DNA from: Paenibacillus sp. | GTDB lineage: Bacteria; Bacillota; Bacilli; Paenibacillales; YIM-B00363 | DNA length: 64,000 bases | NCBI RefSeq assembly: GCF_035645195.1 | Contig: NZ_DASQNA010000042.1 | Location: forward strand, 1 to 64,000 | Direction of reading: 5' to 3' | In this document: positions 60,823 through 64,000 of the stretch, in pieces | How positions within the stretch are numbered: the stretch's first letter is position 1 | How the letters are laid out: every line of letters begins with the position of its first letter | The notes under the pieces: model-generated | The model's database searches: none | Seen by the model: only the letters and a program-made list of their open reading frames with translations | What the model was told of the DNA's origin: nothing | Program-made: the position numbers and the translations under genes

Positions 60823-62664
60823 GTGCGAAAAACCGTGCTGCCGGAGCCGACGCGCTCCATTAACGACCACCTCGCGCTGACGTTCGACCGATCTTGGCAC
60901 GAGGCGCTCGAAGACCGGCTTGCGAAGAACGGGCCTTGGGACAACTACACGCATTATCAGCTCGCCTACGAGGCGGAGCAAGCGGCGCTCATTCAAAGTT
61001 TCGAAGAATTGCAGTGTTTGCGCCATTTGCCGAAGCTGCGGCCCCTGCCCCACCAGCTGGACGCGGCGAAGCGTGTGCTGCACGACATGCGCGGGCGCGC
61101 CATACTCGCCGACGAGGTCGGTCTCGGCAAAACGATCGAGGCCGGTTTGATCCTGAAGGAATATATGATCCGCGGGCTTGTGCGCAAGGCGCTCATTCTT
61201 GTGCCTGCGTCCTTGGTGCTGCAATGGGTGCGCGAGCTGAACGCGAAGTTCGGCATCTCGGCCGCGGCGCAGAAGAAGGCGTACATGTGGGAGTCGTGCG
61301 ACGTCGTCGTGGCGTCCATCGACACGGCGAAACGCGATCCGCACCGCGATATCGTGCTCGGCATCGACTACGACATGCTGATTATCGACGAGGCGCACAA
61401 GCTGAAAAATAAGAAGACGACGAACTATCAATTCGTGAACCAGCTTCGGAAAAAGTATTGCCTGCTGCTGACCGCGACGCCGGTGCAGAACGATCTCAGC
61501 GAGCTGTACAACTTGATCACGCTGCTCAAGCCCGGCCAGCTCGGCGCGCAGGGCAGCTTCCTCGCGAATTACGTGGCGGACAAACGGATTCCGAAAAACG
61601 AAGGCGCGCTGCAGCAGGAGCTGCAGAAGGTGATGATTCGGAACCGGCGCAGCGACGGCGGCGTGCAGTTCACGAAGCGGCAGGTGCAGAACGTGCTGCT
61701 GACGCTGTCCGACGAGGAGCAGGCGCTGTACGACGGCGTGACGCGGTTCGTGAAGCAGCGATACGAGGAAGCCGGCGGCGACATCGGCAGCGGCTTGGCG
61801 ATGTTGACGCTGCAGCGGGAGGTTTGCTCGTCGCGGGACGCGGTGTTCATCACGCTCGTCAATTTGTTCAAGAAGACGGCGGAAGATTCGCCGGTTCGCG
61901 CGCGCATTTGGGAGCTCGTGGAGTTGATCCGCGGAATCAAAGCGAATACGAAAGCCGAGCAGGCGATGGACATTATCCGCGGGATCGACGGGAAGGTCAT
62001 TATTTTCACGGAGTACCGGGCGTCGCAGGAGTATTTGCTGCATTTCTTGAAGGAGCACGGCATTCGGGCGGTGCCGTATCGCGGCGGCATGAACCGCGGG
62101 AAGAAGGATTGGATGATGGACTTGTTCCGCAACCGGGCGCAGGTGATGGTGGCGACGGAGGCGGGCGGCGAGGGCATCAATCTGCAGTTTTGCCACCACG
62201 TGATCAACTTCGACTTGCCGTGGAATCCGATGCGGATCGAGCAGCGGATCGGCCGCGTCCATCGTCTCGGGCAGACCGAGGACGTGAAGATTTATAATTT
62301 GTCGACGCGCGGGACGATCGAGGAGCATATTTTGCATTTGCTGCACGAGAAGATCAACATGTTCGAGCTCGTCATCGGCGAGCTGGACACGATTATCGAG
62401 CGGGGCGATTCGCTGGAGACGAGCCTTGCGAAAATCGTGCTCGAGTCGCGGGACGATCGCGAGCTGCGGGCGAAGCTGGACTCGCTCGGGTCGTCGTTCG
62501 CGGGCTCGCGCGGCGGTTCGGCCGGAGGCGGCGGTTCGGCGGCGGCGCAGCGGAAGGCGCGCATCGGCGCGCTGCTCGACCGCGTGGCGGTCGACGTGCC
62601 GCCGGCGGGCGCTCTTGCGGCGCCGGGCGGCTCGGCGGCGGAAGCGGAGGTGCGGCCGCTGTGA
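60823..62664 (+). CDS. yqhH: SNF2-family DEAH helicase (YqhH-like)
   Basis: The 613-residue SF2 ATPase has Walker A ADEVGLGKTIEAGLIL (near residue 105), motif II IIDEAHKLKN, motif III LLTATPVQND, motif V MVATEAGGEGINLQ, and motif VI QRIGRVHRLGQ. It starts at GTG 60823 behind GAGGGGG. The C-terminal 60 residues are a Gly/Ser/Ala-rich tail (AGSRGGSAGGGGSAAAQ) not expected of the fold. Its stop overlaps the GTG of the next gene. The adjacent yqhG order matches B. subtilis. The biological role is unknown, with translocation on nucleic acid inferred from the family. Confidence 0.9.
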   Translation: MRKTVLPEPTRSINDHLALTFDRSWHEALEDRLAKNGPWDNYTHYQLAYEAEQAALIQSFEELQCLRHLPKLRPLPHQLDAAKRVLHDMRGRAILADEVGLGKTIEAGLILKEYMIRGLVRKALILVPASLVLQWVRELNAKFGISAAAQKKAYMWESCDVVVASIDTAKRDPHRDIVLGIDYDMLIIDEAHKLKNKKTTNYQFVNQLRKKYCLLLTATPVQNDLSELYNLITLLKPGQLGAQGSFLANYVADKRIPKNEGALQQELQKVMIRNRRSDGGVQFTKRQVQNVLLTLSDEEQALYDGVTRFVKQRYEEAGGDIGSGLAMLTLQREVCSSRDAVFITLVNLFKKTAEDSPVRARIWELVELIRGIKANTKAEQAMDIIRGIDGKVIIFTEYRASQEYLLHFLKEHGIRAVPYRGGMNRGKKDWMMDLFRNRAQVMVATEAGGEGINLQFCHHVINFDLPWNPMRIEQRIGRVHRLGQTEDVKIYNLSTRGTIEEHILHLLHEKINMFELVIGELDTIIERGDSLETSLAKIVLESRDDRELRAKLDSLGSSFAGSRGGSAGGGGSAAAQRKARIGALLDRVAVDVPPAGALAAPGGSAAEAEVRPL

Positions 62665-63710
62665 ATCCGAAAGACGTGCAACGATTCGTTATGCGGTATT
62701 TGGAGGCGACGGAGTGTCACGTGACGGAGAAGTCGCCCGCGCACGTGACGGTGCGGCTGTCGCCCGAGGCGGACAAGGATTTGACGAACCGCCATTATTA
62801 TTGGAGCTTCATCGAACGGACGGGCGCGACGCCGGAGACGATGACGATGACGTTCGTGTTCGATCCGGAGGCGCGGGCCGCGGCGGTTGCGCCGTCCGCG
62901 GGAGGACCCGCCGGCGCTCCGGCGCCGGGGGCCGTCCCCGGGGGAGCTCCCGGGGGTGCTTCCGGAGGCGGCAATGCTCCAGGGGCTCCTGGGGCTCCTG
63001 GGGCTCCTGGGGCTCCCGGCGCTCCTGGGGCTCCTGGCGGCGATTCGATTTTAGGGCGGTACTTCGGGTTTACGCCGGCCCCCTCCATGGTCGGCCGCAC
63101 GCCGTTCGACGAAGTGACGTACGGCAGCCGGCGGCTCGAGCAGCTGTTCGGCATCGTCCGGACCAAGGGCAAATACGTCCAAATGTTCGAAGACGTCCAC
63201 GTCCCGCGCGGCGCTCCCCCGGCGGCGTTCACGACGTGGCTCGGCGTCAATTACAAGGTCGAATTTTGCTGCGACATGAAACGGGACGAGCTGCACTCGC
63301 TCGGCATCTCGCTGCTGACGGGGCAAATCGTGGAGGATTTCCAAGAAGCGCTGTCCTCCCTGTCGCTGACGCCGCGATTGCCGCCGAACGTGCTCGTACA
63401 GCGTCCCGTTTGGTCGATCCGACGGGCGATTGCGGCGCTGGAGCAGCATGTCGAGCGCGACATCCGTAACTACAACCACGATTGGGCGGCCGCCGCGAAA
63501 GCGCGGCTCGACGACGAGCTCGCCCGCGTCGACGAATATTACGGCGAGCTGCTGCCGACGATCGAGGATCCGGAGCAGCGCGCGGCGGCGGAAGCTCAAT
63601 ACCAGGCGCGCCGGCGCGAGCTGGAATGGCAATATTCGCCACGCATTGAGGCGAATGTCGTCAACGCCGGCATCTTCCATCTCGCATCCGACACGCCGTT
63701 GTCGCGTTAG
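62661..63710 (+). CDS. yqhG: YqhG family protein with collagen-like insert
   Basis: The 349-residue protein starts at GTG 62661, overlapping the helicase stop by 4 bp. The N-terminal part (DVQRFVMRYLEATECHVTEKSPAHVTVRLSPEADKDLTNRHYYW) and the C-terminal part (GRTPFDEVTYGSRRLEQLFGIVRTKGKYVQMFEDV, then helical RRAIAALEQHVERDIRNYNHDW) are typical of YqhG, whose function is unknown. Between them, residues about 70-130 form a low-complexity Pro/Gly/Ala stretch with Gly-Ala-Pro triplets. Pairing with yqhH in one operon suggests a joint role. Confidence 0.88.
   Translation: MNPKDVQRFVMRYLEATECHVTEKSPAHVTVRLSPEADKDLTNRHYYWSFIERTGATPETMTMTFVFDPEARAAAVAPSAGGPAGAPAPGAVPGGAPGGASGGGNAPGAPGAPGAPGAPGAPGAPGGDSILGRYFGFTPAPSMVGRTPFDEVTYGSRRLEQLFGIVRTKGKYVQMFEDVHVPRGAPPAAFTTWLGVNYKVEFCCDMKRDELHSLGISLLTGQIVEDFQEALSSLSLTPRLPPNVLVQRPVWSIRRAIAALEQHVERDIRNYNHDWAAAAKARLDDELARVDEYYGELLPTIEDPEQRAAAEAQYQARRRELEWQYSPRIEANVVNAGIFHLASDTPLSR
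62982..63035 (+). repeat. Tandem 9-bp repeat coding Gly-Ala-Pro
   Basis: Six head-to-tail 9-bp units, GGGGCTCCT or one-base variants (units 4 and 5 are GGGGCTCCC and GGCGCTCCT), sit in frame inside the yqhG coding sequence. Each encodes Gly-Ala-Pro. Confidence 0.9.
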
Positions 63711-63827
63711 ACAAAAGTTCTAATATTTCGCGGACAAGAAGGGACAAACTTTTCGCGCCCTTTCCGATACACTAAGGTTGCGGTCGGGCTTGTCCGCGCT
63801 TTCGAACAAAGGAAGGTGACGTATCCC

Positions 63828-64000
63828 GTGTTACGTTGGATGATATGGGCGACGGCGCTGGCGATCGGCGCGACCGCGTCGGCGGGCGCGGTTCCCCCTT
63901 CGCCTTCGCTCTCGCTTTCGGCGACGTCGGCAGCGCCGTCCGCTGCGGTGGAGGTGCTTTCGGCGCCGGAGGTCTCGTTGGAGGCGCAAGTGGATGAATG
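63828..64000 (+). CDS. N-terminal fragment of a probable secreted protein
   Basis: The open frame begins at GTG 63828 (MLRWMIWATALAIGATASAG), preceded by AAAGGAAGG, and continues to the window end. It looks like a signal peptide followed by a Ser/Pro/Ala-rich linker (VPPSPSLSLSATSAAPSAAV). No family can be named from 57 codons. Confidence 0.55.
   Translation, partial: MLRWMIWATALAIGATASAGAVPPSPSLSLSATSAAPSAAVEVLSAPEVSLEAQVDE

Noticed and set aside
60799-62346. 515-codon open frame on the minus strand
   Set aside because: It is a shadow of the SNF2 helicase gene, whose motifs I, II, III, V and VI are clear on the plus strand.
1-64000. CRISPR arrays, rRNA and tRNA genes, prophage modules
   Set aside because: No regularly spaced repeats, no rRNA or tRNA signatures and no phage structural genes were seen. 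The lone recombinase is not phage evidence by itself.

Overview
The window looks like a chromosome segment of a Gram-positive bacterium of the Paenibacillaceae (Paenibacillus/Cohnella type). The evidence is strong AGGAGG-type ribosome binding sites, YesM/YesN-type two-component pairs, CUT1 sugar transporters without their own ATPase, DUF3502-type lipoproteins, a FIMAH-domain secreted enzyme, and a yqhH-yqhG-lipM neighbourhood as in Bacilli. No rRNA, tRNA or CRISPR array was seen.

Layout. (1) 1-1.8 kb is a scrambled edge: the start of an IS3-type transposase, a 3' fragment of an SDR gene, and a secreted GHSGG hydrolase with a proteobacterial-style RTX tail. (2) 1.8-29.3 kb is polysaccharide cluster A: sialate-type acetylesterase, two GH43 paralogues, phosphotriesterase-like hydrolase, a degenerate SDR, alpha/beta hydrolase, GH2 beta-galactosidase-like enzyme, beta-glucuronidase, sugar isomerase, PL8 lyase, GH88, solute-binding lipoprotein, type-B carboxylesterase, response regulator and sensor kinase, GH1 and two permeases. 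(3) 29.4-33.5 kb encodes a 1361-residue secreted alginate-lyase-family protein. (4) 33.8-53.0 kb is cluster B/C: two more permease pairs, two solute-binding proteins (one with an in-frame amber codon), a second sensor/regulator pair, a membrane-bound AraC regulator, GH88, a heparinase II/III-like protein and GH28. (5) 53.1-64 kb is more GC-rich housekeeping DNA: B12-dependent ribonucleotide reductase behind two NrdR boxes, D-amino acid aminotransferase, a tyrosine recombinase between two inverted dyads, an HD-GYP-like protein, a small lipoprotein, octanoyltransferase LipM, an SNF2 helicase (YqhH) and YqhG.

How it fits together. Clusters A and B/C look like uptake and intracellular breakdown of an acidic, acylated heteropolysaccharide. 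The secreted lyase cuts outside the cell, lipoproteins and permeases import oligosaccharides (the ATPase must be encoded elsewhere), and cytoplasmic lyases, GH88 unsaturated uronyl hydrolases, glucuronidase, GH43/GH2/GH1 enzymes and esterases finish the job. The seven cluster A promoters share a direct repeat, GTCGTNAAAGCGTTAG at 22-23 bp spacing, whose first base lies exactly 59 bp from a -10 hexamer. Three promoters of cluster B use another repeat (CTTAAAAAAC, 20-22 bp spacing) with the same 59 bp geometry, and a fourth copy lies before the cluster B sensor kinase. This implies two regulons, each probably run by one of the two AraC-type response regulators.

The other standout is a cyclic-di-GMP-I riboswitch with a terminator at 59.04-59.2 kb. 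It points antisense toward the HD-GYP-like gene.
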